Source: Moorena sp. SIOASIH (GTDB lineage: Bacteria > Cyanobacteriota > Cyanobacteriia > Cyanobacteriales > Coleofasciculaceae). Taken from it: a stretch of 64,000 nt of DNA. Made by a program: the position numbers and the translations under genes. The DNA lies in contig NZ_JAAHIH010000003.1 in NCBI RefSeq assembly GCF_010671925.1, positions 558,001-622,000 on the forward strand, read 5' to 3'. Below are positions 16,494-26,001 of the stretch, piece after piece. Within the stretch, counting starts at the first letter, position 1, and each line of letters starts with the position of its first letter. The notes beneath the pieces were generated by a model, which saw only the letters and a program-made list of their open reading frames with translations, did no database searches and was not told where the DNA came from.

Positions 16494-17816
16494 TCACTCC
16501 CTCACTACTTCAACCACAGTATCAGGATATAAACGTTGCCGATGCCAATTAGTAACTTCTTCTCCTGGTATCAAAATCGGACTCCCTGGGGGAACTTTCT
16601 TGATACAGCAACCGCTTATTTTACCTAATGCTTGCCCAATGGGTAATTTTTCTTTCCGGCTAAAGAAAGCATCTTTTGGTAAAGTCCTCATTTGAGGGCG
16701 ACGGCAAAAGTAACTGTCAGGTAACGTCTCTTTTGGTGCTTTTTCTTTCAGAATTGGCACAATGGCTGCTAAGGTTTCTCTCATAAATTGGAAATCTTGT
16801 TGATTGTGATGGAAAGAGAAAATTAATAACAATCCCTCCTCACCAGCAAATTCCCCATCAATCCCCCGTTCGTACAACAGCTCTGCTAACTCTTGCCCTG
16901 TAGTGCGATCGCTTTTTAAATAGATTTTCAGAGGATCGCTAACTTGGGCATCATACGTTAACACCTTGCCGTAATTATCCAATTGACTGCGCAGGCGATC
17001 GCATTCCTGAATCGCTTGCCAAAATAACCCTTGACCTTCCTCAGAATACCCCTTCTTAATCGCATCTTCAATACTCAGCATTAACAGGTTACTGCGGGTA
17101 GTGGTTTCAAATAAAGGCATCACCCCCATAACTTGTTCAATACTAAACCTAGAGTCAGTGGGTAAATGCAATAAAGCAGTTTGTACCAAACTCCCAGTAT
17201 ATTTGTGCATACTATGGGTGACGATATCTGCCTTAAATGCGATCGCTGATTGCCATTGTTCGTCCAGAAAGGGAAAATGACTACCGTGGGCTTCATCTAC
17301 TGCTAAAGCAATATCGCTATCGCGACAGTAATCAGCTATCAATGCCAGATCCACAGTTACACCTTCATAACTCGGATGAGTTAGTAACAAAGCCGATACG
17401 CCACTGGTTTCTAATGCGGAAATCACCTCTTCAGTAGTGGGCATCAAAGACACAGAAGGAATAAAATAAGGCTCTAATCCTGCTAAAATGATGCCGTTTA
17501 TGGTGGCAATATGACTGTTGAGGGCGATCGCCACTCGTTTATACTGAGTACCCAATAAAGCACAAGCGGTTAAAACCCCTTGAGTGCCTCCCCCAGTCAG
17601 CCAAAAGGTATGTTTAGTGCCATACATTTCAGAGAAATGTTTCTCTATGCTCTCAGTGCGAGGGCGAGTGAGAAATGGTGCATCATATTGATAGATTTCT
17701 TGACTGAGGCGTACGCTATTTTGAGCAACTCCTTGGTGGGCAGGAGTATAAAGACTCACCTGCACATCCTGATTATGAGATGCGATTAGCTTATAAGTGG
17801 AAGAAGGTTGAGTCAT
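16494..17816 (-). CDS. PLP-dependent Orn/Lys/Arg decarboxylase-family protein
   Basis: 440 aa. The PLP fold is clear: SIEKHFSEMYGTKHTFWLTG near the N-terminus, the Asp/His pair in VDEAHGSHFPF and the Schiff-base Lys in THSMHKYTGSLVQTALLHL. The C-terminal part has the decarboxylase tail signature GSPILIPGEEV. Members decarboxylate arginine, lysine or ornithine to give polyamine precursors. At 440 aa it is slightly shorter than the usual SpeA-type enzyme (about 480). It begins 3 bp after the DUF3326-like gene, so the two are surely co-transcribed. A housekeeping arginine decarboxylase elsewhere cannot be excluded or confirmed. Confidence 0.85.
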   Translation of the reverse strand: MTQPSSTYKLIASHNQDVQVSLYTPAHQGVAQNSVRLSQEIYQYDAPFLTRPRTESIEKHFSEMYGTKHTFWLTGGGTQGVLTACALLGTQYKRVAIALNSHIATINGIILAGLEPYFIPSVSLMPTTEEVISALETSGVSALLLTHPSYEGVTVDLALIADYCRDSDIALAVDEAHGSHFPFLDEQWQSAIAFKADIVTHSMHKYTGSLVQTALLHLPTDSRFSIEQVMGVMPLFETTTRSNLLMLSIEDAIKKGYSEEGQGLFWQAIQECDRLRSQLDNYGKVLTYDAQVSDPLKIYLKSDRTTGQELAELLYERGIDGEFAGEEGLLLIFSFHHNQQDFQFMRETLAAIVPILKEKAPKETLPDSYFCRRPQMRTLPKDAFFSRKEKLPIGQALGKISGCCIKKVPPGSPILIPGEEVTNWHRQRLYPDTVVEVVRE

Positions 17817-17819
17817 AAG

Positions 17820-19130
17820 CTACAGAAAAATCGGCTGAAGTTGCGGCATCGGACGAATTGTACTTTCAACTGCAATACCATTACGTAACGCTAACAGTAA
17901 TCCCGCCGCCTCCATGTAGCTATTGACACGATAGATCGGGTTGCCCTGAGTTTCAATTTGCAATCTTTCAGGAGTAATATCGTACTTAGTGGTATTATCT
18001 TTAACTAAAATTACCGGCACACCTTGGTCTAAAGAGGCTAAGAACGGAATATTTCCCACGGTTGTTTCTGGCATTACCACCGCCGAGACATTCTCTACCG
18101 ATATCCTGGTTTCCCCTGCGGCTACGGGAGTATCAAACCTTACCGGACGGGGAGAATTGATTAAACCATTGAGAGGCGAACAAACATAGGCACTGGAAAT
18201 TAATTCTGCTCCATCCCTAGGGTCTACTAATTTACCAAATCCCGTATGTTCCCACTCCAATAATAAGGGAGCATGGGCAGCAGTAAAGGGATAGAAATTA
18301 GTGAGCATGTGGGTCATTATTGCTTCCGCACCGCCCCAAGGATTGGGGATAGATTCCCCTCGGTAGTAAGCTTGACGAATTTTATCGTCTACTTCCAAAG
18401 TGGTCATTAAAGCCACTGCCCTAGCGGAAGAATTTTCCACCACATCTAGAGCCTTCATCAACTCGTCCATACCTTTAAATTCCCCAGAAGCATTACCATA
18501 CTGGGAATAGGTACAGGCAGTTTCTACTGGGCCACCAGTTACGACTACAGGGTCGATATTAATTCCCCCTACAGCACGCAAGCCATTGAGCGCATTAATA
18601 ACATTGTTTAAAAATCGCTCATCTTTGGGCTTTTCTATAATTGCTGCAATGTTTTTGCGCTTCTCTGGAATAACCCCAATATTGCCTAGTAGTAACTGAC
18701 AAATCAGATTCCCTTCCAGATAAAGAACATTATCCTGACCGAAATAGATATCCGACGCAGTAACGGCATTGGGATTAGTGACCAGATAGTCACAAGCCGA
18801 GGCTAACAGATTGGTACTGGGAGTAGCATCTCCGGCAAAACCACCAATTTCTGCTCTGACTCCTGTGGGAATAATACTAACTGCGACAAACGGTTGGTTA
18901 GAAACCCGTTGACGAATATTAATGTCTAGTAATGATGACCAAACCGGCTTTCTGTCTGTATCTATAAAGCTGGATTCAAAGGTGAGCGTATCTCCTTCAA
19001 CCTTGGTTAAAATCAAGCGAATGGGAACACCTGGTAAGGGAAGCGCAGCAATTTTTTGGGAAATTTCTCTCCAGGTGCGCTCTGGTGTCGGGCATTTAAT
19101 TTCAAAATCTTTGGTATAGACTTGGGTCAT
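17820..19130 (-). CDS. DUF3326-like conserved protein, first gene of the operon
   Basis: 436 aa, no signal peptide or membrane span. I recognise it, from memory, as the cyanobacterial/plastid DUF3326 type (EIGGFAGDATPSTNLLASAC, VVVTGGPVETACTYSQYGN, AVVMPETTVGNIPFL). No catalytic role is known to me. Many conserved Gly/Asp/His residues (GGAEAIMTHMLTNFYPFTAAH) suggest an enzyme rather than a scaffold. It is the first and largest gene of a tightly packed operon, so a role in the same pathway is likely. Confidence 0.7.
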   Translation of the reverse strand: MTQVYTKDFEIKCPTPERTWREISQKIAALPLPGVPIRLILTKVEGDTLTFESSFIDTDRKPVWSSLLDINIRQRVSNQPFVAVSIIPTGVRAEIGGFAGDATPSTNLLASACDYLVTNPNAVTASDIYFGQDNVLYLEGNLICQLLLGNIGVIPEKRKNIAAIIEKPKDERFLNNVINALNGLRAVGGINIDPVVVTGGPVETACTYSQYGNASGEFKGMDELMKALDVVENSSARAVALMTTLEVDDKIRQAYYRGESIPNPWGGAEAIMTHMLTNFYPFTAAHAPLLLEWEHTGFGKLVDPRDGAELISSAYVCSPLNGLINSPRPVRFDTPVAAGETRISVENVSAVVMPETTVGNIPFLASLDQGVPVILVKDNTTKYDITPERLQIETQGNPIYRVNSYMEAAGLLLALRNGIAVESTIRPMPQLQPIFL

Positions 19131-19628
19131 TCTCTGTATTTACTTATCTAACAACTGATTCAACCAACAGGATGAGTTTTACACTAATCATCGACTGGCT
19201 TACGAGCTAACAACTCAGTAGGTCTAATTCCCAGAGATTCAGCAAGGGCGAAAACCTAGGGTAATCAATCTTTGATCTTTGATATCCTTGCCTCCTAAGT
19301 TTTCCACTTAGCCATAGTATCGTAAGAATTACTTTTCATGGTAGAAAAATTGTTAAATTTTGTAAAAAACCCAGATTAGACCGAGCTGTATCCCTTTTTT
19401 GATAAGGGTTTCGTCAATTTTTATTCCCTGCTGCTGCGAATTTGCCCGAGCCAAAGTTCCCGACTTCTGCAAGCATTATATTATATCATATTAAGATAAT
19501 CACTTTAAAAAACATAGCTTCCTTTTCGTAGGTAATCTCCCTCCTAATCCCCTGTTCCCAGATCCGCTGTTCCCTGTTCCCTATTACCTACTATTTATAA
19601 GTGTTCAACCGCAGATGATATTAACTAA
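19131..19628. other. Operon upstream region with an XRE-like remnant
   Basis: No full gene. The minus strand at 19183-19255 encodes VFALAESLGIRPTELLARKP and VDD, stop, which is the C-terminal end of an XRE/Cro helix-turn-helix repressor with nothing in front of it. The rest is AT-rich and includes short GTTCCCT repeats near 19555-19590. The promoter of the 13.9-19.1 kb operon must lie here, but I cannot place it with confidence. Confidence 0.45.
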
Positions 19629-20435
19629 TTAAGGCCATTGATTATCGAAGCTATCCTGGCCAGTTCCATAAATTAGATCGCCATAGGTTTGCCAATGGGT
19701 TACTTCCTGAAGAGATAACTCAGGAGATTGCAAAATCCTGAGATTTTCAACTAATTCAGATTCGGTTTTAGGTGCAGTGAGGACTAAGCGAATCGCTGGT
19801 TGGCGCAGTACCATACGATAACAGTCAGCAGCAGTTGGAGCTGGATTTTTCCAGTCTGTATGTCCTTGCAACAGCGAACCCCAACGAGTGGCAGTAAACG
19901 CAACTACTGGAATGTCGGCTTTGAGCGCAGCAGGAAACACTTCTACTTCCGCTTTGCGATGGGCCATGTTGTAACGATGCATCAGCACGTCACAGGACTG
20001 CTTTCTCAATAATTGTACGGCTAATTGGCGGTTATGGGTTGTTGCGCCAACATAGCGGATTAATCCTTCAGTTTTCCAGGTATGGATCTGGTTTAAGGCT
20101 ACTGCAACCTGGTCGAGATCATCTTTAGGGGAGATATATTCCAAAAAGAAAACATCTATTGTATCCACATCAAGCAAGGAACGAACTTGGTCTAAATATT
20201 CGCGCAGTTGGTTAAGATCGCGACTGTTACTGCCCGTGGAAACTACCACTTGATCTCGTTGAGCTGCCAGAATAGGCTTTAGTCCTTCTAGGAAACTGGT
20301 GTAATTGAGATTGTAAAAAAAGAAGTAATTGATTCCAGCCTGGTAAGCAATCTCTACACAAGTTGTATCCATTGGATTTTTAACTCCCAGACCCAAAATA
20401 CTGACAGGACTACCACTCAAAGTCTGAATATCCAT
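19629..20435 (-). CDS. Aldo/keto-reductase-fold protein, catalytic residues not conserved
   Basis: 268 aa. The AKR barrel layout is visible: ILGLGVKNPMDTTCVEIAYQ at the start, VVVSTGSNSRDLNQLREYLD, VDTIDVFFLEYIS, LNQIHTWKTEGLIRYVGATTHN and VAFTATRWGSLLQG. Odd: where AKRs have the catalytic Asp (FFDTA) this has YFFFYNLNY, and where the catalytic His lies (the L.Q.H strand) it has FFLEYI. It is likely an oxidoreductase with altered chemistry or a non-catalytic homologue. Monocistronic. Confidence 0.75.
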   Translation of the reverse strand: MDIQTLSGSPVSILGLGVKNPMDTTCVEIAYQAGINYFFFYNLNYTSFLEGLKPILAAQRDQVVVSTGSNSRDLNQLREYLDQVRSLLDVDTIDVFFLEYISPKDDLDQVAVALNQIHTWKTEGLIRYVGATTHNRQLAVQLLRKQSCDVLMHRYNMAHRKAEVEVFPAALKADIPVVAFTATRWGSLLQGHTDWKNPAPTAADCYRMVLRQPAIRLVLTAPKTESELVENLRILQSPELSLQEVTHWQTYGDLIYGTGQDSFDNQWP

Positions 20436-20582
20436 CGCAATCTATAACCTTTATAATTGTTGTTAATGTGTGGAAATTTTAGTGTTAATAGTACTGTTTA
20501 AACAGCCCCATAAATGCCAGTTATAATAGACATCTGAGATGTCTAATTTATAATTCATACTTTATAAGTCATCATTCATCAT

Positions 20583-21860
20583 TCATAATTTATTATTCAT
20601 CTTTGCCATCAAACACTTAGCAATCCGAGCTGCTGCCCCTGGTTGACCAAGGCGTCGCTGTCCATTTTCTGCTATTACCTGTAACTTGTCGGGGTTCTGG
20701 AATAACTGTTGGGCTATGGTTGCTACAAATTCTGGTTGCTGTGCTATTACTAACGATGGACCTAACAAGCGAGTTTGGGCTTCGGCAAAAGCAGGGGTAT
20801 ATTGGGGACCAACTCCTGCCATGGCAATCGCTGGTTTTCCTAACCCGACAAATTGCTCTGTGGCTGTGCCTGCCATGGCGATACAGAAATCCCCTTGCAG
20901 CAGGCAGAGGTTATAGTCGTTCTGGGTTAAAATCAGTGTGCCATTTTGCTTGGTAAAGGCCAAAGCTTGTTTGTCCTTGAGCTGGAGATTGAATGGATGG
21001 GATGGCATGGTGACTTCACTCCAACTATCAGCGACTAAAACCTCCCGTAAAGGGTCTTGGCTTAATCCTGGAGCAATGGCAGCGAGAAACAAAAGCGATC
21101 GCGACGCAAAAGTATCCAGTAACCCTGATGCTGCCAAGATGATTTGATGCCAATTGTGATAAGCTTCCGGTATTCTGGAACCGGGTAGTAAGGTAATGGT
21201 TAGGGTACGCTTAGTTTCGTTTAATTCTGCATCTTTGTCATAAACCATGGGTGCTGGATAGTCTGGATAAATCCCATCCATCATCGGATTACCGAGATCA
21301 AAAGCTGGGATAGACCACTGCTTTAAGATCTCTGTGGTCAGGGTATCTCTAGGAAAAACCCCATTACAACGGCGATTAGACATCAGCCAACGCTCCCAAG
21401 GCAAATAAACCGAGCCTGACCACCCTTCCCAACGGGGTCGATTGGGTAACCATCCCGATTCATCCCGCAAATAGTATTCCGATTTGGCAGTACCAACAAA
21501 GCCATAGGGTAAACCACTGCACCAGGCAAACAACAGTGGTACGATATCTCCTACTGCTAGGATAAAGTCCCCTGATTTAGCCCAACGGCGAATTGCTTTT
21601 AATTGAGACCAAATCAATTGCACTAAGCCTCCCTGCACATCACGCCACACTTGCTGTTGGGACATATAGATAAATCCACCCGATGGCATCTGCTCAACGG
21701 AGCCGATAATGGGGATATCTAATGGCACATAAGCCTTTCCTTCCCCAACTAAGGGTAAGGCGGCTAGTTCTGGACAAGTAGGGGAATGTTGCAATTCCTG
21801 TAGAATTTGGACAGCAATCACATCCTCTCCATGACCATTGCTCAGGCATAGTAAACGCAT
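20583..21860 (-). CDS. Lipid-A-disaccharide synthase-related glycosyltransferase
   Basis: 425 aa. It starts MRLLCLSNGHGEDVIAVQIL, the signature of the cyanobacterial LpxB-related family (TIGR03492 type). Also seen: FVGTAKSEYYLRDESGWLP, LPGSRIPEAYHNW (phosphate-binding loop of GT-B folds), CIAMAGTATEQFVGLGKPAI and GQRRLGQPGAAARIAKCL. It is distinct from the true LpxB and may act on a cell-envelope lipid or glycan. Upstream is a HIP1-containing tandem repeat. Confidence 0.85.
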   Translation of the reverse strand: MRLLCLSNGHGEDVIAVQILQELQHSPTCPELAALPLVGEGKAYVPLDIPIIGSVEQMPSGGFIYMSQQQVWRDVQGGLVQLIWSQLKAIRRWAKSGDFILAVGDIVPLLFAWCSGLPYGFVGTAKSEYYLRDESGWLPNRPRWEGWSGSVYLPWERWLMSNRRCNGVFPRDTLTTEILKQWSIPAFDLGNPMMDGIYPDYPAPMVYDKDAELNETKRTLTITLLPGSRIPEAYHNWHQIILAASGLLDTFASRSLLFLAAIAPGLSQDPLREVLVADSWSEVTMPSHPFNLQLKDKQALAFTKQNGTLILTQNDYNLCLLQGDFCIAMAGTATEQFVGLGKPAIAMAGVGPQYTPAFAEAQTRLLGPSLVIAQQPEFVATIAQQLFQNPDKLQVIAENGQRRLGQPGAAARIAKCLMAKMNNKL

Positions 21861-21892
21861 GGTTACTCAGGTTTTAAGATAACTAGGACTTT

Positions 21893-22133
21893 GGTCGGTT
21901 GAAGGTTCGAGGTTGAACGCGATCGCGTGGCCTTTTGGCCAAGGTTGAAGGTTCGAGGTTGAAGGTTGAACGCGATCGCGTGGCCTTTTGGCCAAGGTTC
22001 GAGGTTGAACGCGATCGCGTGGCCTTTTGGCCAAGGTTGAACGCGATCGCGTGGCCTTTTGGCCAAGGTTCGAGGTTGAACGCGATCGCGTGGCCTTTTG
22101 GCCAAGGTTCGAGGTTCGAGGTTGAACACAAGA
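21893..22133. repeat. HIP1-bearing tandem repeat (GTTGAACGCGATCGCGTGGCC)
   Basis: Five copies of a unit containing AACGCGATCGCGTGGCC plus TTTTGGCCAAGG are joined by variable numbers of GGTTGAA/GGTTCGA heptamers. Each unit holds a GCGATCGC (HIP1) site and a GGCC..GGCC palindrome. Three ORFs on the minus strand and one on the plus are translations of this array. Confidence 0.8.
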
Positions 22134-22158
22134 ATTTATAACGGTTCTGATAGTATTG

Positions 22159-22700
22159 ACACTCCCCGGCATAAAGGCGCGGGGATTCAATGATCAACGA
22201 GCCGCCTTAAACCACTATGTCCCAATCTTTGACGCCGCCAAAAAATAGGCAATATCTAAACCAAAAACCCGTCAAGACCAAGAATCTAGTTCAGTTCATA
22301 GTAGACCCAGAGGGCGATTCTCACTATAGCGTTTGGCTACTTAATAGGAAGTGCATGTGCATAGTCCGTTTCTCTTCCTTTTCGCCTGGTTCCGGTGTGC
22401 CCCACCGTACCGTTTTTTTCTCAAAAAGTGATTTACCTGGGTTCACACGCCAACAGTTAATTGACGGTTGGGTTTTTAAGGAGGATTTTCCCTACCCTCC
22501 GGGCATTACTGTTTTAAGGTCAAGCAGTGGCGGGCTTCTCTCCCGGTTGCGCCTCGGTTTTTCAACCTGTACCCTATATCTAAATTATACTCTGGCGCTA
22601 TATAAGTGTCAACCTCTCATCACAAGTTTTTTTCTAGGCGACTAAAGTCGCTAGTCACTTTCATCTGAGCTCGCTTTGTGGCGGAGTTTTCAGTGTTAGG
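22159..22700 (-). mobile_element. tnpB-less IS605 derivative, copy 1
   Basis: The right end ACACTCCCCGGC...GCGGGGATTC at 22159 matches those of the tnpB elements. The other end has GGCGACTAAAGTCGCTA...CTTTCATC (22638-22670), as at 13137-13160. The gene is gone, but a GTGTGCCCCAC hairpin in a GGTTCC...GTACC context survives near 22390; in intact copies it is the DNA for G-H-T/V-G-T-W at the TnpB C-terminus. The 142-aa ORF (22217-22645) has no family likeness. The right boundary is approximate. Confidence 0.65.
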
Positions 22701-22729
22701 ATTCCTAATAAAGTACACAAGATTTTTTC

Positions 22730-22998
22730 CCTATTGCCTATTGCCTATTGCCTATTGCCTATTGCCTATTGCCTATTGCCTATTGCCTATTGCCTATTGC
22801 CTATTGCCTATTGCCTATTGCCTATTCCCGATTCCCGATTCCCGATTCCCTACTCCCGATTCCCTACTCCCGATTCCCTACTCCCGATTCCCTACTCCCG
22901 ATTCCCTACTCCCGATTCCCTACTCCCGATTCCCTACTCCCGATTCCCGATTCCCTACTCCCGATTCCCGATTCCCTACTCCCGATTCCCGATTCCCT
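22730..22998. repeat. Heptamer arrays (CCTATTG)n then (ATTCCCG/ATTCCCT/ACTCCCG)n
   Basis: About 13 tandem CCTATTG units are followed by about 25 heptamers of ATTCCCG type. The period of 7 gives three long stop-free frames, so large artificial ORFs start here and one runs into the radical-SAM gene. These are short tandemly repeated repetitive (STRR) sequences as known from cyanobacteria. Confidence 0.85.
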
Positions 22999-23048
22999 CA
23001 ATTGAGAACTGCTGTAGTATTGTACTATTCTTGATTTCAACATCAAAA

Positions 23049-24626
23049 GTGAGAGTTTTACTCCTGTCTCCTCTGTTCACGAAATCCTATTGGTCTTTTG
23101 ATAAAGCCATAGAACTGATCGGCTGCAAAGTCGCCCAACCCCCTATGGGTCTAATTACTGTAGCAGCTATTCTTCCTCAAACCTGGGAATTCCGCTTAGT
23201 AGACCGTAATGTTCGTTTAGAAACTGACGCTGACTGGGAATGGGCAGATGTGGTGATCGTTTCCGGTATGATCGTCCAGAAACCGGATTTGCTCCACCTG
23301 ATTGGGGAGGGGAAACGGCGGGGCAAATTGGTAGCGGTTGGTGGTCCCTATGTCACGTCTATAGCAGAGGAAGCTCAAGAAGCAGGAGTAGACTTTCTGA
23401 TTTTAGATGAGGGTGAGATTACCCTACCGAGATTTGTGGAGGCACTGGCTCTGGGAGAAACTTCGGGGGTATTCCGTGCTAATGGCGAAAGGGCAGATGT
23501 CACCAAGACACCAATTCCCCGCTACGATTTACTGGAATTGGATGCTTATAGCGAGATGTCGGTACAGTTTTCCCGTGGTTGTCCTTTCGAGTGCGAATTC
23601 TGTGACATCTCTGTGCGATATGGCCGTAAACCGCGCACCAAAACCCCTGCTCAAGTATTGGCTGAATTGGAAACCCTCTATAATCTGGGTTGGCGGCTTC
23701 CTGTATTTATAGTTGATGATAATTTTATTGGCAATAAACGCCATGTTAAGCTTCTGTTGCAGGAACTAGCTCCCTGGATGGCAGAGCATGGTTACCCCTT
23801 TCCTTTGTCCACAGAAGCTTCCTTGAATCTGGCCGAGGATGATGAACTGTTGGGGTTGATGATTGCTGCCAATTTTAGTTCAGTGTTTGTGGGAATTGAA
23901 ACACCAGATACTGATAGCTTGACCCTGACCAAAAAACACCAAAACACTCGTCAACCCTTACGAGATGCCGTTGAGAAAATTAATCGGGCAGGTTTGCGAG
24001 TGATGGCTGGCTTTATTATTGGCTTGGATGGGGAAAAACCGGGAGCAGGCGATCGCATTATCGATTTTGTGGAAGCAACCGCCATTCCCCATCCAGTTTT
24101 TAGTATGCTACAAGCCTTGCCAAATACCGCCCTTTGGGATCGGCTCAAACAAGAGGGGCGTTTGCTAGAAGGCAATGAGGAAAATATCAATCAGACAACC
24201 CTGACTAATTTTATCCCCACTCGCCCGATAGAACAACTGGCTCAGGAATATGTCAGTTGTTTCTGGGAATTATATAAACCAGAATCCTATTTAGGAAGAC
24301 TTTATCGGCACTACTTAAACATGAAGCCGAAACCCTATCACCCTAAGTTGGTAATGCCAAAATTGATCTATTTCTGGGCACTGCTAATTATTATCTGGCG
24401 CAATGGCATCAAGCGCCAAACCCGCTTCCAATTCTGGGGTCAACTTTTTTCTATCCTCAGGCACAATCCTCAGGTATGGAAACGCTATCTTAGTGATCAT
24501 GCCTATCTGGAACATTTCCTTGAATACCGCCAAATTGTCAACCATCAAATTCCAGCACAACTCGCTAAGTTTTTGGCAGCACTTGCTAACACTAGACCTC
24601 TTGCAGAAGTGGCGCGGGAAGTGTAG
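23049..24626 (+). CDS. B12-binding radical SAM protein (DUF4070/HpnP-like)
   Basis: 525 aa from GTG 23049; the frame is open far upstream only because of the heptamer array. N-terminal cobalamin-binding-type domain: [53 protein letters not shown] and DEGE. Radical SAM Cys cluster C-x3-C-x2-C in [11 protein letters not shown], then [10 protein letters not shown] and [14 protein letters not shown]. The C-terminal part is of DUF4070 type with hydrophobic segments ([16 protein letters not shown]). Relatives include hopanoid C-2 methylase HpnP, but the substrate cannot be fixed here. Confidence 0.85.
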   Translation: MRVLLLSPLFTKSYWSFDKAIELIGCKVAQPPMGLITVAAILPQTWEFRLVDRNVRLETDADWEWADVVIVSGMIVQKPDLLHLIGEGKRRGKLVAVGGPYVTSIAEEAQEAGVDFLILDEGEITLPRFVEALALGETSGVFRANGERADVTKTPIPRYDLLELDAYSEMSVQFSRGCPFECEFCDISVRYGRKPRTKTPAQVLAELETLYNLGWRLPVFIVDDNFIGNKRHVKLLLQELAPWMAEHGYPFPLSTEASLNLAEDDELLGLMIAANFSSVFVGIETPDTDSLTLTKKHQNTRQPLRDAVEKINRAGLRVMAGFIIGLDGEKPGAGDRIIDFVEATAIPHPVFSMLQALPNTALWDRLKQEGRLLEGNEENINQTTLTNFIPTRPIEQLAQEYVSCFWELYKPESYLGRLYRHYLNMKPKPYHPKLVMPKLIYFWALLIIIWRNGIKRQTRFQFWGQLFSILRHNPQVWKRYLSDHAYLEHFLEYRQIVNHQIPAQLAKFLAALANTRPLAEVAREV

Positions 24627-24900
24627 TGAGTTTGGGGTGATGGGGAGGGTGGGGAGATGGGGAGATGGGGAGTCCGATGAACAACTAGCTACTCAAGACC
24701 GCGCTACCTCGCTCTTTCCTACTATTCCCGACTCTCGATTCCCGATTCCCGATTCCCAATTCTAAATTCTAAATTCTAAATTCTACTTGGTGGTGCGTTA
24801 CGGTGCGGGCTATTCTAATAGTGGCTACCCAGTGGAAAATTAGGGCGAGCCCGCCCCTAACGCACCCTACATTCGCGCATTATAAATTCCCGATTCCCTC
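24627..24900. repeat. Spacer with palindromic GGTGCGTTACGG repeat
   Basis: 24792-24866 is a palindromic repeat with ends GGTGCGTTACGG and CCTAACGCACC. Two relatives lie at 42520-42593 and 50825-50899. The rest is ATTCCCG and ATTCTAA heptamer repeat. Confidence 0.65.
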
Positions 24901-25515
24901 ATGTCCTTTGATTCCTATAAAACGATTGGCGAAGTACTCCAAGAATTTACAATTACTGCTACTGAAGCCAATTATATCCTAGAAACTGACACTGTAATCA
25001 GAGAAGCGTTTAAAGAAGATTTAGAGTTTTGTCTTCGAGAATTTACCGTTGAAGAGTCAGAGTATGCTATTTGTGAGACGATTATTTTTCCGCTCTTGAA
25101 GGAAGTGTACAGACAGTATCGAGATAAATTTACGCTGTGGAGTCATAAACCAATAACCTATGATCAAAAGCTCACGGGAATACCGGATTATATTTTAGCA
25201 AAGCGTTCACCCCTTGGTAAACAAATCTTTGAAAAGCCCTATTTTGTAGCTGTAGAAGCAAAAAAGGACGATTTTATTAAGGGGTGGGGTCAATGTTTAG
25301 CAGAAATGGTGGCAATTCAAAAGCTTAATGACCAATCTGAGCAAACTATCTTTGGAATCGTTTCTAATGGTCAAGTTTGGCAGTTTGGTAAACTCAAAGG
25401 AAATCTCTATACTAGAGAAATTAACAATTATACAATTTCTGATTTAGAGAGACTGTATTCAGCAATTAATTATGTATTTAGTCAATGTGAACTAGAAATT
25501 GAAAGTGAGAAATAA
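24901..25515 (+). CDS. PD-(D/E)XK nuclease-like protein
   Basis: 204 aa. A restriction-endonuclease-like core is visible: ITYDQKLTGIPDYILAKRSP (PD) and FVAVEAKKDDFIKGWGQCLA (E-A-K), then QTIFGIVSNGQVWQFGKL. This pattern (GIPDY...VEAKKD...Q) is shared by a group of cyanobacterial proteins of unknown role, also related to type I R-subunit N-terminal domains. It stands alone, and no methyltransferase or helicase is next to it. Confidence 0.7.
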   Translation: MSFDSYKTIGEVLQEFTITATEANYILETDTVIREAFKEDLEFCLREFTVEESEYAICETIIFPLLKEVYRQYRDKFTLWSHKPITYDQKLTGIPDYILAKRSPLGKQIFEKPYFVAVEAKKDDFIKGWGQCLAEMVAIQKLNDQSEQTIFGIVSNGQVWQFGKLKGNLYTREINNYTISDLERLYSAINYVFSQCELEIESEK

Positions 25516-26001
25516 CTAAGTATGTAGTTATCAATTGACTTAATCTCAGCCCCCAATCAGGGTTCAATGGGACAATCTTTTCACAATCAAAATAGGGAGC
25601 AGGTCAAAGTTGCAGAACATTTGTACTATGTACCATTAGCGCAAACAATTACCCATGAGGGGGCTATAGATAATGTACTTATATAAATAAGTAAATGCTC
25701 CCCCGATTACCTATTACCCATTACCTATTACCCATTACCTATTACCCATGCCCCAGATAATGTACAAATGTTAGGCATTTGTGACATGCTCCCGAGAGGG
25801 GCTCTCACGTTCCCGGATATTTTGGTAGGACATTTGCCATCACGCCCCTGGGTTGGGGGATTTGACTGGTGGCGTCATGCTGGTGCATTAGCAGGGAAAT
25901 TAGCACAATGCAACATTCTTAAGAAATAGTTTATACAAAATTGTCTCTCTAGGGAAGATAGTATTATTTAACACCATCGATCAAGGTAGTTCAGTATACC
26001 G
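25516..26001. other. Spacer upstream of cbiX
   Basis: No gene recognised. 25703-25748 is an ATTACCT/ATTACCC heptamer array. 25770-25925 has GC-richer unique sequence without an open frame, possibly a gene remnant. The last 70 bp are AT-rich and may hold the cbiX promoter. Confidence 0.4.

Noticed and set aside
21863..22197. Three overlapping minus-strand ORFs as genes
   Set aside because: They are three frames of the same HIP1 tandem repeat (AKRPRDRVQP-type peptides).
22217..22645. 142-aa ORF as a gene
   Set aside because: It lies inside the tnpB-less IS605 derivative, crosses the conserved RNA-like hairpin and has no recognisable family features.
22730..22998. Heptamer arrays as a CRISPR array
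   Set aside because: Units are 7 bp in direct tandem with no unique spacers, and no cas gene is present in the window.
22734..23048. N-terminal 105-residue extension of the radical-SAM protein
   Set aside because: It is translated heptamer array (SRFPIPD-type repeats); the family start is the GTG at 23049 ([10 protein letters not shown]).
25516..26001. Riboswitch for cobalamin or siroheme upstream of cbiX
   Set aside because: No B12-box (GCCACTG-type) sequence or conserved riboswitch core could be seen.
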